Source: Helicobacteraceae bacterium (GTDB lineage: Bacteria > Campylobacterota > Campylobacteria > Campylobacterales > Sulfurimonadaceae). From it: DNA of 41,593 nt. How positions within the stretch are numbered: position 1 is the first letter of the stretch; each line of letters starts with the position of its first letter. Of the stretch, positions 1 through 7,516 are shown piece after piece. The translations under genes were made by a program, and so were the position numbers. The stretch covers positions 1 to 41,593 of the forward strand of contig WGDB01000047.1 of the NCBI GenBank assembly GCA_015493495.1, read 5' to 3'. The notes under the pieces were generated by a model. It made no database searches, was not told where the DNA came from, and saw only the letters and a program-made list of their open reading frames with translations.

Positions 1-14
1 GATTGGAGATGAAG

Positions 15-374
15 ATGATTTATAATACTTCATTCTGCCAACTCAAATACCTAAAAGAAAAAAACGCCATCCTCTGTGAATGGAAACAGTTTTGCAAAGG
101 TGATGACTATCGTGATCCATTAAAATTTGCTACACAAGTGATAAATAAATATCAAATTAGCACATGGATAACTGATACAACCAACGGCTTTGAAAGTGAA
201 GAAGCAGATACTAAGTGGCTGTTAGAAGAGTTTATACCTAGTATGGTAGAGAGTAGTATTGAAAAAGTGATATTTGTCATTGCAAACGACAGTCCTTTGA
301 TGGAAGAGATAAAGGGGCAGAAGGTGGCTTTGAGTACGTTTTTTGAGGTGGAGTTGGTGGAGAGGTTATTATGA
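15..374 (+). CDS. Conserved hypothetical protein, STAS/SpoIIAA-like
   Basis: A soluble protein of about 119 residues. The frame is open to the window edge through a TTG at 3 and an ATG at 9. I prefer the ATG at 15 because GGAG lies six bases before it, but an upstream extension outside the window cannot be excluded. It alternates amphipathic strands and helices, with a central segment reading TWITDTTNGF and a late VIFVIAND strand. This resembles the STAS/SpoIIAA-like proteins of about 120 residues found in Bacteroidetes and some Campylobacterota. The stop overlaps the start of the next gene (ATGATG at 371). No catalytic motif is visible and the function is unknown. The family assignment is a pattern impression only. 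Confidence 0.7.
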   Translation: MIYNTSFCQLKYLKEKNAILCEWKQFCKGDDYRDPLKFATQVINKYQISTWITDTTNGFESEEADTKWLLEEFIPSMVESSIEKVIFVIANDSPLMEEIKGQKVALSTFFEVELVERLL

Positions 375-760
375 TGTTGACAACAGTATTACTGCTTTTA
401 GCACTCATTCATCTCTATTGGCTCTTTGGTGAGTTTGGTATAGACCATGCACTACCCACCAACGAAAAAGGGGAGAGACTTCTCAACCCTGGTAAATTGA
501 TGACTGCAGCTGTGGCTTTTGTTTTATTTGGATTTGCATGGGTTTCATACCGTTTAGATATAGCATCACATGCCTCATGGATAGATACAATAGCTTGGGC
601 ATTGGCATTACTCTTTTTTCTCAGAGTTATTGGAGATTTTAAAATGGTTGGGCTCTTCAAGAAAATAAGGCATACAAAATTTGCCAAATATGACAATCTG
701 ATTTATATACCGCTCTGTTTTTTGATTTCAATTGGATTTGTTTTGAAGATCGTTGCTTAA
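371..760 (+). CDS. DUF3995 family integral membrane protein
   Basis: A membrane protein of 129 residues with about four predicted transmembrane helices. The first begins at the N-terminus and runs into an IHLYWLFG motif. Others lie near residues 43-60, 72-86 and 108-127. The HxYW motif followed by a P-x-N-E-K-G-E loop is typical of the DUF3995 family of small inner-membrane proteins, whose function is not established. It overlaps the preceding gene by four bases, so the two are probably translationally coupled. An alternative in-frame start lies three bases downstream (ATG at 374). A 93-residue ORF on the opposite strand here is a shadow. Confidence 0.8.
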   Translation: MMLTTVLLLLALIHLYWLFGEFGIDHALPTNEKGERLLNPGKLMTAAVAFVLFGFAWVSYRLDIASHASWIDTIAWALALLFFLRVIGDFKMVGLFKKIRHTKFAKYDNLIYIPLCFLISIGFVLKIVA

Positions 761-774
761 CAGATGAAAAGAAT

Positions 775-1185
775 ATGATGAATATTTATTATCTATTACT
801 AGGGGCACATATTGTTTCTGCTTTTTTTCTAATCTTACCTTTAATCTTCATACCCAAATTATTTCATCTGTATGAAAACGAACAAGGACGACGATTTTTA
901 CAGAAGATGCATACAGTCATAGGTATAGGAGGATGGACGCTTTTGCTATCTGGCATTGTCATGCTGTATTTGCAAGATGGAGCAATGCTGTTGTGCCTGT
1001 GGATGGTGTTTTCTTTGGTTTTATTTGTACTCATTCAAGGTGTTGATCATTTTTGGGTAGATAAACAAGAAGAAATTTTGGAACATGGTATGCGATCAGA
1101 CACAAGCAGACTGAAAATGTGGACAATAGCCAAACTATGGGGTTATCTCTTGATAGCATTATTGATGGTGATACAGCCATGCTGA
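775..1185 (+). CDS. Small integral membrane protein, DUF2269-like
   Basis: A membrane protein of 136 residues with four hydrophobic helices (about 4-28, 47-66, 69-90 and 118-134) and a short charged loop near residues 90-112. The length and the pattern of a helix, KMHT, and a G-x-G-G-W helix resemble DUF2269/CopD-like four-helix proteins. No metal-binding cluster is evident and the function is unknown. The start is ATGATG at 775/778. The last seven bases overlap the start of the MFS transporter, which puts this gene in an operon with DUF3995 upstream and the exporter downstream. Confidence 0.7.
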   Translation: MMNIYYLLLGAHIVSAFFLILPLIFIPKLFHLYENEQGRRFLQKMHTVIGIGGWTLLLSGIVMLYLQDGAMLLCLWMVFSLVLFVLIQGVDHFWVDKQEEILEHGMRSDTSRLKMWTIAKLWGYLLIALLMVIQPC

Positions 1186-2342
1186 AAACCTCGATAACCC
1201 TCTTCTTCATAGTCTCCATAATCTTCTCCACCATTTACACTCCACAAGCGATTTTACCTGAGCTTCAAGGCTATTTTCATATTACTGTCGCACAGACAAA
1301 TCTGCTACTTTTTGGGATGCTTTTTGTCTTGATGTTTGCTACTCCATTGTACACACCGCTACTTCAACGTTTTGAGAAGAAAAAAATCATACTTTTTTCT
1401 ATGGCATTGCTTACATTTTCTGTACTTATTTCTGCTTTGTCTTCAAATTTTTATTGGTTGCTTTTTAGTCGTGTATTGCAGGGACTGTTTATCCCTGGTA
1501 TTACGGTTACAATGCTCTCTTATGTGCAAGAGATTTACCCTGAGCATCATCGAGGTCTAGGTATGGGTGTCTATATGTCAGCCACAGGATTTGGTGCCGT
1601 ACTTGGTCGGCTGTTGGCTGGGTGGATGACACAGTGGTATGGTTGGCGTGAGGCATTTGGGATTTTTGTTGTGTTGTTATTGATGGCATGGGTGATGATG
1701 TATCTAGGATTACCCTCTACCAAATCTACTTCTCAAGGTGCAAAAACAAAGGCAAATAAAAAAATGCTTTTAGGCTATCTGAAAAACTCTAAAATACGTT
1801 CTGTATTGTTTGTGCCTATGGTAGTGTTTTTCTCATTTATGGCAGTGAGTAGCTTTGTGACCTACCGTTTGGCAGCGGCGCCTTTCTCTTTAGATGCATC
1901 TGCTTTAGGCAATACTTTTTTGGTACTTTTAGTCGCTGTGATTGTGAGTCCTTTAGCCGGAAAATACTCTGACACACTAGGCAGAGTAACAGTGCTGTTT
2001 TTAGGCATAGTCATTTTACTTGTAGGTATTATGCTTAGTACCCTAGGTGGTTACACTTGGATACTTATGGGATTGGGGCTGGTGACAGTAGGGATGTTTA
2101 GTGTACAGGCTGTCGCCCCTGCTTATTTGGGTGATTTGGTACCTGACGACAAAGCTACGGTAGCCGTGTTGTATCAGACATTTTTTTACTTTGGTGGCGC
2201 GATGGGAACACTCTTGCCTGCTGTGGCTTGGAACTATGGTGGGTATGATGCTGTGGTATTGCTGTGTTTTGGCCTGGTACTTGTGTGCGTGATGCCTTTT
2301 GGATATATAATATTTTTGAAGGACAACAAAAATGATGGATAA
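1179..2342 (+). CDS. MFS transporter, YnfM-like drug/sugar efflux family
   Basis: A major facilitator of 387 residues with 12 predicted membrane helices and a central cytoplasmic loop near residues 185-200 rich in Lys and Thr. The N-terminal half has the conserved loop after TM2 (TPLLQRFEKKK) and an R-V-L-Q-G motif in TM4. The sequence resembles the YnfM/arabinose-efflux-type DHA1 proteins. The frame is open further upstream to 1119, but I chose the ATG at 1179 because it overlaps the stop of the previous gene as ATGCTGA and restores a normal N-terminal TM1. The substrate cannot be predicted. It probably exports a small hydrophobic compound across the inner membrane. Confidence 0.85.
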   Translation: MLKTSITLFFIVSIIFSTIYTPQAILPELQGYFHITVAQTNLLLFGMLFVLMFATPLYTPLLQRFEKKKIILFSMALLTFSVLISALSSNFYWLLFSRVLQGLFIPGITVTMLSYVQEIYPEHHRGLGMGVYMSATGFGAVLGRLLAGWMTQWYGWREAFGIFVVLLLMAWVMMYLGLPSTKSTSQGAKTKANKKMLLGYLKNSKIRSVLFVPMVVFFSFMAVSSFVTYRLAAAPFSLDASALGNTFLVLLVAVIVSPLAGKYSDTLGRVTVLFLGIVILLVGIMLSTLGGYTWILMGLGLVTVGMFSVQAVAPAYLGDLVPDDKATVAVLYQTFFYFGGAMGTLLPAVAWNYGGYDAVVLLCFGLVLVCVMPFGYIIFLKDNKNDG

Positions 2343-2712
2343 AGATAGTTACAGTGAAGACTTTATAGTAAAAGAACAAGACTGTATTTCAGAGATAAGC
2401 AGTAGTTTACCCTCTGTCTTAGGGACTTATATTTTAGTCAAGTGGATGGAGACAGTAAGTGCAAGACTCATCAATAAACAGATAGATACCCAAAAGTACA
2501 TAACTATGGGTAAAAGAGTAGATATAGAACATAGTGGTATGGCTAAGAGAGGTGAAGAGATTATCATTAAAGCTACTGTTGTAGAGCGATCTAAAAGAGA
2601 AGTTTTGTTGCGTGTAGTAGCGATGCTTGGAGACAATGAGATAGCAATAGCATCTCATACAAGAATTGTGATTTCTAAAAAAATTTTATTTAAGATGATG
2701 GGAGAAGTATAA
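2332..2712 (+). CDS. Hot-dog fold thioesterase, FlK-like
   Basis: A protein of 126 residues with a single hot-dog domain. The central segment, in which V-D-I-E-H precedes a G-E-E-I-I-I-K-A-T strand and a final A-S-H-T-R strand, resembles the fluoroacetyl-CoA thioesterase (FlK)-like family, which hydrolyses short acyl-CoAs. The actual substrate is unknown. It overlaps the end of the MFS gene by 11 bases, so the two are coupled. A second hot-dog thioesterase of a different subfamily lies 245 bases downstream. The start is ATGATG, so either Met may be used. Confidence 0.7.
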   Translation: MMDKDSYSEDFIVKEQDCISEISSSLPSVLGTYILVKWMETVSARLINKQIDTQKYITMGKRVDIEHSGMAKRGEEIIIKATVVERSKREVLLRVVAMLGDNEIAIASHTRIVISKKILFKMMGEV

Positions 2713-2749
2713 TGTTGGTGGATAGGTTGTGGAATCAAAGGAGTAAAAA

Positions 2750-2968
2750 ATGAGAGAATCATTTAAGAAAAATATCATAGAAGTATGCAACAAAAAGATC
2801 GAAGCCAAGGGTGATAATGTTGGTCTGTCATTTTATGCGTTTTTTGCCAACAAAAATGATGACCCTGAACTACTTATGGAGGTCGCCAAATGGTGGATAT
2901 GGGAAAACAGGCTAGATCATTTTGAAAAAGCTGTGAAGATAAGAGGTATGGTAGAAAATGAAAAATAA
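2750..2968 (+). CDS. Small hypothetical protein (72 aa)
   Basis: A small, mostly helical protein of 72 residues with a basic N-terminus and an aromatic, Trp-rich stretch (KWWIWENR) near residue 47. No membrane segment, metal site or known domain is visible. The start is supported by AAAGGAG seven bases upstream of the ATG. It overlaps the downstream PaaI-like thioesterase by 11 bases, which suggests co-translation, so a role linked to that enzyme is possible but unproven. A 13-codon ORF (2712-2753) bridges it to the upstream thioesterase. Confidence 0.6.
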   Translation: MRESFKKNIIEVCNKKIEAKGDNVGLSFYAFFANKNDDPELLMEVAKWWIWENRLDHFEKAVKIRGMVENEK

Positions 2969-3401
2969 AAAAGCAATAGATGTGATTGAATTGTTTAGCA
3001 ATGTATTGGGCGATAAAGTGAATGACTTTAACTTACCGCCTCCAAGCTTTGAGATAATGCAATGTGAGCTGATAGAGTACAGTGCACAACACCAGTCACT
3101 TATTACAAGACTACCCGTTCTAGAGAAATGGCAAAATCCCTTTGGCACAATGCAGGGTGGTATGATAGATGGTGCTATAGATAACGCTGTCGGGCCATTG
3201 AGCCTTTTAGCAGCTCCCATGAATATAACGCGAACCATAGAGACAAAGATACTCAAAGCCATTACAATGGATGTCGAGACCATTTATGTCAAAGCCAGGT
3301 TGGTTGAAGCAAAAAAGAGACGATTGATCTTTGAAGCTGAGATAGTTGATGAACATGAAGTGATATATGCAACCTCCAAAGTAGTTAATTTTGTTTTGTA
3401 G
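2958..3401 (+). CDS. PaaI-family hot-dog thioesterase
   Basis: A protein of 147 residues with one hot-dog domain. The signature helix start G-T-M-Q-G-G-M-I-D-G near residue 63 matches the G-x-x-x-G-G segment of PaaI/YbgC-like acyl-CoA thioesterases, in which a nearby Asp/Glu activates water. The late strand block (VKARLVEAKKRRLIFEAEI) is also typical. It would hydrolyse an acyl- or aryl-CoA. No paa pathway gene is present nearby, so the substrate is open. It overlaps the upstream 72-residue ORF and is followed 12 bases later by a Crp-type regulator. Confidence 0.75.
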   Translation: MKNKKAIDVIELFSNVLGDKVNDFNLPPPSFEIMQCELIEYSAQHQSLITRLPVLEKWQNPFGTMQGGMIDGAIDNAVGPLSLLAAPMNITRTIETKILKAITMDVETIYVKARLVEAKKRRLIFEAEIVDEHEVIYATSKVVNFVL

Positions 3402-3413
3402 TACAGGATATAT

Positions 3414-4004
3414 ATGCAAACATTAAAACAAAACTTAGAAGAGATCATCACAATCAGTGATGCAGAGTGGCAAGAAGTTTCCAAACTGTTTAAATCCCGC
3501 TATTTTAAAAAACATGAGATGATTTATCAGGGTGGTGAAATCATGGATGTCGTTTTTTACCTCTCAAATGGCGTGGCAAAATCGTATATTTATGATGCTG
3601 AACATAAAGAGTTTATTTGGCAAATCTATTATAACCATGCGAAATTAAGTACAAAAAGTGCTCTTCTTGAGGACTGTGTGAGTTATTATGACAAAACGCC
3701 AAGCCTGCTGAATTTTGAGGCGTTGGAAGATGTGGAGTGTTATGAGATATCAAGAGCAGATCTGGAAAGACTCTATGAAAGTGATATGAAGTGGCAGTAT
3801 ATGGGACGAATGTTAACACAGAGTGCTTATGGAAATGCCTATAAAAGAGTGGTCTCCATTATGACACAGAATGCCACTGCAAGATATACAGACCTTTTAA
3901 ATACCTATCCAAATATTTTTGACTATGTAAAGGCGTATCATATAGCCGCATATTTAGGTATCGCTCCACAATCATTAAGCAGATTGCGAAAAAAGTTATC
4001 CTAG
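3414..4004 (+). CDS. Crp/Fnr family transcriptional regulator
   Basis: A regulator of 196 residues. The N-terminal two thirds form a cyclic-nucleotide-binding-like beta-roll (KKHEMIYQGGEIMDVVFYLSNG), followed by a long dimerisation helix and a C-terminal winged helix whose recognition segment reads IAAYLGIAPQSLSRLRKK. This architecture is the compact Crp-like type common in Bacteroidetes. The canonical cAMP-binding R-S/T pair is not evident and there is no N-terminal Fnr cysteine cluster, so the ligand is unknown. Its position right after two thioesterases and an exporter suggests a local regulator, which is an inference. Confidence 0.85.
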   Translation: MQTLKQNLEEIITISDAEWQEVSKLFKSRYFKKHEMIYQGGEIMDVVFYLSNGVAKSYIYDAEHKEFIWQIYYNHAKLSTKSALLEDCVSYYDKTPSLLNFEALEDVECYEISRADLERLYESDMKWQYMGRMLTQSAYGNAYKRVVSIMTQNATARYTDLLNTYPNIFDYVKAYHIAAYLGIAPQSLSRLRKKLS

Positions 4005-4057
4005 GTGAATGACAAACTTGCCGCGCTTTTGTAAAATGTTCTGATAAAAGGATAATT

Positions 4058-4561
4058 ATGCAAAAACTGGCAAATAAAAACGTAGTAATAGTTGCACTTG
4101 TGGCTATGTTGATAATGTTTGGTGTGGTGATGTTTACAGTAAACCCATTGATAGACAATGGTGATGGTTTGGAGGTCATTGGGCTTCAAGTCTCTTTTGA
4201 CAAGCAGGCGGGAGCAGAGATAGTAAGTCATTGGAATGTTCAAGCGTTTAAGCAATGGATCTTTACAGATTATATCTACGCTTTATGTTATACACTCTTT
4301 TTTACTTCATTACTTTTATGGCTTATGAAAGTCAAAGGTAAGGATAACAGTTGGTATATGATATTTGTTTATGTCGCAATATTTGCTGGATTGTCTGATT
4401 GGATTGAAAACAGTTTAGAGTTATGGTTTTTGGATGATATAGATGGGTTTTCTCAAGGCTTGTTTTGGACACACTCTATGATAGCCACTTTAAAATGGTT
4501 GGCACTACCTGTAGTATTGGTAGGCATCATCAGCTTGTATAAGTCAAAAACAAATGCATAA
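4058..4561 (+). CDS. Hypothetical membrane protein, four helices
   Basis: A protein of 167 residues with an N-terminal hydrophobic helix (about 9-28), an external loop, and three further helices near residues 68-88, 101-117 and 143-160. The loop between the middle helices (SDWIENSLELW) is acidic and aromatic. I do not recognise the family. AAAGGA lies about seven bases upstream of the ATG at 4058. It is separated from the upstream regulator by 53 bases and converges on the MocR-type gene. No function can be assigned. Confidence 0.65.
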   Translation: MQKLANKNVVIVALVAMLIMFGVVMFTVNPLIDNGDGLEVIGLQVSFDKQAGAEIVSHWNVQAFKQWIFTDYIYALCYTLFFTSLLLWLMKVKGKDNSWYMIFVYVAIFAGLSDWIENSLELWFLDDIDGFSQGLFWTHSMIATLKWLALPVVLVGIISLYKSKTNA

Positions 4562-4613
4562 AATGAACTTGTGTTGCACCAATTAAGCAGGGATCCGAGA
4601 GGCTCCTAGATTT

Positions 4614-5990
4614 TTAATATGCTGCTTTCCAGATAGCACTAAAAGCGTCTACAGCTTCATCGATCTCTTCTAAATTAAAGCCACCAAAGCCCATACGTGC
4701 AGCTTCAAATTCTCCACCACTGCGCTCTTTGGCGAGGTAAAGGGCTATGTTGTTTTTTTCTGCCAAGGTCTTTAGTCTTTCCCAATTAAATTGAGGCGCA
4801 CTTGGCACAATAAGGATGGCGAGTCCTGCGCCTTGGGCTACGATGTTGCAAGTGTCACCCAAATGTCTGATAATCGCATCTTTCATGGCTTGATGCTTCT
4901 TTTTGTTGAGGATGCGAATACGTCGTATGTGCCTTTCCCAGTGTCCTTCTTGCATAAAAGCAGCAAGGGTCAGCTGAGTACTTAAACTCACACGGGCAAA
5001 ATGGGCGTCGTAACTTTTGTTATAGAGCTTCATCAACCATGAGGGTAGTACCATATAGCCGACACGAATAGAGGGAGATAGTGCTTTGGCAAAGGTACCC
5101 AAATATGCCACGCATTCCTCCTTGTCTAAACCTTGAAGTGAGGGAATAGGGCGGTTGTAGTATGCAAGTTCACTGTCGTAGTCATCTTCTATGATAAGTC
5201 CTCCGATGGATTGCATATGTGCGATAAGTTTGAGACGATTGGCTACAGGCATGGTCACTCCTGTGGGGTATTGGTGAGAAGGGGTGATGTAAATGATTTC
5301 GGCTTGGCTCTGTTGAAGTTCTTCTACACAAAGTCCCTGAGCATCTACCCCTATGGGGCTGATCTTGTATCCATATGCATCAAAGACCTTGTAGGCGATG
5401 TGATAGCCAGGTATCTCTTGAGAGAAGTGCTTGTATCGAGATTTGGCCAGTTTGGCAACAAGTTCCATAGCGTCACTAAACCCATGGGTTATGACGATAT
5501 TATCTGCATGACACAGTACGCCACGAGAGCTTTGAAGATAATTCACTATAGCCTCACGCAAGATCAACTCTCCTTGCCCTGTAGGATAGCTTCCAAAGTC
5601 GGTCTCTTGCGTGATGACCTTATTGAAAAGGCGTTTCCATGTCTTTAATGGAAAATCTTCTTTATGAAGACGTGCAGGAAAAAAATCGTATTTGTATGTT
5701 TTAGATGATGGATTGTCACCATTTTTGTTTGGATTTTCTGTATGAAAACTGTCAAAAAAGAGTTCACTAACATAGTAGCCACTTTTGGCACGACTCTCCA
5801 CGTATCCCTCTGCATAGAGTTGCACATAGGCAGACTCTACGGTGTTTTTACTCAAGTTGTACAGTGACGCCACTTTACGAATAGAGGGAAGTTTCTCCCC
5901 TACATGGTAGTTAGTAACAATATCATCTTTAATAGCTTGATAGAGCTGTATATATAGAGGGGTTTTACTTTTTACATCTAATACATACAC
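4614..5990 (-). CDS. MocR/PdxR family transcriptional regulator (GntR-HTH plus aminotransferase domain)
   Basis: A protein of 458 residues with an N-terminal GntR winged helix (residues 1-75, with the recognition segment PSIRKVASLYNLSKNTV) and a C-terminal fold-type I aminotransferase domain from about residue 110. The cofactor motifs are visible: EDDYDSE, and the PLP lysine in GTFAKALSPSIRVGY. MocR proteins sense PLP or amino-acid/amine adducts and commonly control divergent vitamin B6 or amine genes. Here the divergent neighbour is a PNPOx-like flavoprotein, which fits that logic. The 88-base intergenic region carries a sigma-70-like promoter with a TACACA direct repeat in its spacer. Calling it PdxR itself would need evidence of pdx control. 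Confidence 0.9.
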   Translation of the reverse strand: MYVLDVKSKTPLYIQLYQAIKDDIVTNYHVGEKLPSIRKVASLYNLSKNTVESAYVQLYAEGYVESRAKSGYYVSELFFDSFHTENPNKNGDNPSSKTYKYDFFPARLHKEDFPLKTWKRLFNKVITQETDFGSYPTGQGELILREAIVNYLQSSRGVLCHADNIVITHGFSDAMELVAKLAKSRYKHFSQEIPGYHIAYKVFDAYGYKISPIGVDAQGLCVEELQQSQAEIIYITPSHQYPTGVTMPVANRLKLIAHMQSIGGLIIEDDYDSELAYYNRPIPSLQGLDKEECVAYLGTFAKALSPSIRVGYMVLPSWLMKLYNKSYDAHFARVSLSTQLTLAAFMQEGHWERHIRRIRILNKKKHQAMKDAIIRHLGDTCNIVAQGAGLAILIVPSAPQFNWERLKTLAEKNNIALYLAKERSGGEFEAARMGFGGFNLEEIDEAVDAFSAIWKAAY

Positions 5991-6024
5991 TATCTGTCCT
6001 TATATATTTTTAATATTTTGTATC

Positions 6025-6053
6025 TTTACACAGGTACACATTTGGCATATAAT
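6025..6053 (+). promoter_or_regulatory. Sigma-70-like promoter with TACACA direct repeat in the spacer
   Basis: TTTACA at 6025-6030 and TATAAT at 6048-6053 are separated by exactly 17 bases, 25 bases before the ATG of the PNPOx-like gene at 6079. A direct repeat TACACA-GG-TACACA (6027-6040) overlaps the -35 end and fills most of the spacer. This is a plausible operator for the divergent MocR-type regulator, since MocR proteins are known to bind direct repeats. The regulatory role is inferred from position. Confidence 0.6.
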
Positions 6054-6078
6054 AACGTAAATCATTGAAAGGAACAGC

Positions 6079-6684
6079 ATGAACCCCAATTTTGAAATAA
6101 AAGATAAAGCACTTATTTATGACATACTCGACAAAGCAGAGTATGGTACTTTAGCACTGTGTGTTAAGAACAAACCCTATGCAGTACCACTTAATTTTGT
6201 ACGCATAGAAGATGACATCTATTTTCATGGAGCCTTAAAAAACAAAAAGATGAAAATGTTACAGCAAAATACTACCGTATCATTTTCGGTTGTAGAAAAC
6301 TATGCACTGATAGATTCTGACTTCTCTAGTACAGAGGATTTGGCATGTCCTGCGACACAGTTTTTTAAGTCAGTTAGCATTGAGGGTATGGCAGTAGTGC
6401 AAGAGAGTAGAGAAGTCAAGGTCAGGGTCTTTGAAGCTTTGATGCATAAACTCCAACCCAAAGGAGGCTACAAACCCTTTAGCGACAGCGTTTATGATCA
6501 AGCCTTAAAAGCCACAGCAGTGGTGAAGATAGAGATAAAAAAGCTCACGTGCAAGTTTAAATTTGGACAGCATTTGGATGAAGATAGGTTTAATATGATA
6601 CTCACGCATCTGTTAGCACGTGGTACACAGATAGATAAAGAGACGGTAAGAATTATGAAAGCACAAAGAGGAGTTAAGTTTTGA
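6079..6684 (+). CDS. PNPOx-like flavin-binding protein (NimA/FMN-binding split-barrel family)
   Basis: A protein of 201 residues with a split-barrel FMN-binding domain. The N-terminal block (AEYGTLALCVKNKPYAVPLNF, then IYFHGALKNKKMKML) matches the pyridoxamine-5'-phosphate-oxidase-like NimA family. These bind FMN or heme and include nitroimidazole reductases and uncharacterised B6-linked proteins. It is divergent from a MocR-type regulator, a frequent pairing. GGA lies five to eight bases ahead of the ATG, and a good promoter sits just upstream. The true reaction is unknown. Its stop overlaps a TTG that opens a possible decayed ORF. Confidence 0.8.
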   Translation: MNPNFEIKDKALIYDILDKAEYGTLALCVKNKPYAVPLNFVRIEDDIYFHGALKNKKMKMLQQNTTVSFSVVENYALIDSDFSSTEDLACPATQFFKSVSIEGMAVVQESREVKVRVFEALMHKLQPKGGYKPFSDSVYDQALKATAVVKIEIKKLTCKFKFGQHLDEDRFNMILTHLLARGTQIDKETVRIMKAQRGVKF

Positions 6685-6901
6685 AAATCTATAATTTTTT
6701 TCAATATAGTGATGCTATTGCTTGTTCAGGATTACTTAAAGAAGAGGAGTTTCTTTTATTTATCTTTATCACCTTATAAAAGAGAGAGCAGTCGATGAGG
6801 AATTATTAAATCAGTTTTGCTATCCACGAAAAGAGTGGGTCACATTTAGAAAAAAGATACTAAAAAAATATAAGCTAAAGGAGTCAGAAAATGGAATATA
6901 A
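6681..6901 (+). pseudogene. Possible frameshifted small ORF
   Basis: Frame one runs from TTG 6681 (overlapping the previous stop as TTGA) to TAA 6777: it begins LKIYNFFQYSDAIACSG and then has KEEE. A second frame, open from about 6742 to TAA 6899, carries a protein-like segment with KERAVDEELLNQF and later YPRKEWVTFRKKILKKY. It ends inside the next gene's start codon region. The two could join near the T-rich stretch at 6750-6768 into one protein of about 70 residues. Neither frame alone has a convincing start and end. It could be a decayed gene, a sequencing error in a homopolymer-like run, or chance. Confidence 0.3.
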
Positions 6902-7439
6902 AATAGCAGAGCTTTCAGACATAAAAGCCACACTAAAACTTCATGCCAAATACCAAATAGACAGCATAGAAGAAGAGGACAAAAAAGATGGCTTTGTTAC
7001 TACAGCATTTACAAAAGAGGAACTTACGCAACTTATAAAACAAGAACAGGGCTTGTTTATAGCTAAAGAAGGAGAGGAAGTGCTGGCGTATGTTATGTCT
7101 GCATCATGGGAATTTTGGTCTAAATGGGAGATGTTTAGACATATGATAGCTGACTTACCAAACCTAAGCTACAAAGGTGTGCAATTAAGCACACAAAATT
7201 CTTATCAGTATGGTCCTATATGTATAGACAAGCATGTACGAGGCACAAAGGTACTACCAAACATCTTTGACTTTGCTTTAAAACATATGTCTAAACGTTA
7301 CACCATATTGGTTACCTTTGTCAATCAAATCAACCCACGCTCCTACGAAGCACATCACCGCAAGTTGGGGTTAGATATTATTCAAGAGTTTGAATTTAAT
7401 GGTAGTAGGTATTGGGAGATGGGGTGTAGGACTAGTTAA
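6891..7439 (+). CDS. GNAT family N-acetyltransferase
   Basis: A protein of 182 residues with a GNAT-like layout. It opens IAELSDIKATLKLH, has a mid strand GEEVLAYVMSAS, a block YGPICIDKHVRGTKVLP that corresponds to the acetyl-CoA-binding strand and loop, and a C-terminal segment FVNQINPRSYEAHHRKLG that is typical of the final helix of this fold. The substrate is unknown. AAAGGAG lies 9-15 bases upstream of the ATG at 6891. It is followed by a 13-bp hairpin and converges on dapD. Confidence 0.8.
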   Translation: MEYKIAELSDIKATLKLHAKYQIDSIEEEDKKDGFVTTAFTKEELTQLIKQEQGLFIAKEGEEVLAYVMSASWEFWSKWEMFRHMIADLPNLSYKGVQLSTQNSYQYGPICIDKHVRGTKVLPNIFDFALKHMSKRYTILVTFVNQINPRSYEAHHRKLGLDIIQEFEFNGSRYWEMGCRTS

Positions 7440-7479
7440 GATAAACTTATTACACTCCACAGAAAGAAGCTATAGAGGG

Positions 7480-7509
7480 TTACAACTTCTACAAGAGTAG
7501 AAGTTGTAA
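7480..7509. terminator. Perfect 13-bp hairpin between convergent genes
   Basis: TTACAACTTCTAC (7480-7492) pairs perfectly with GTAGAAGTTGTAA (7497-7509) around the 4-base loop AAGA. It lies 40 bases past the GNAT stop and 7 bases past the dapD stop on the other strand, so it is placed to end both transcripts. Neither side has a clear U-tract, so factor-independent termination is uncertain. Confidence 0.5.
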
Positions 7510-7516
7510 GTTAGGG

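Noticed and set aside
415-696. 93-codon ORF on the minus strand across the DUF3995 gene
   Set aside because: It is a shadow of a coding frame with a clear membrane-protein pattern and has no ribosome-binding site or protein-like character.
4573-4613. Possible hairpin around GGATCC between the four-helix protein and the MocR-type gene
   Set aside because: No continuous stem longer than a few pairs could be built.
5211-5648. 145-codon plus-strand ORF within the MocR-type gene
   Set aside because: It is antisense to the aminotransferase domain, and no family is recognised.
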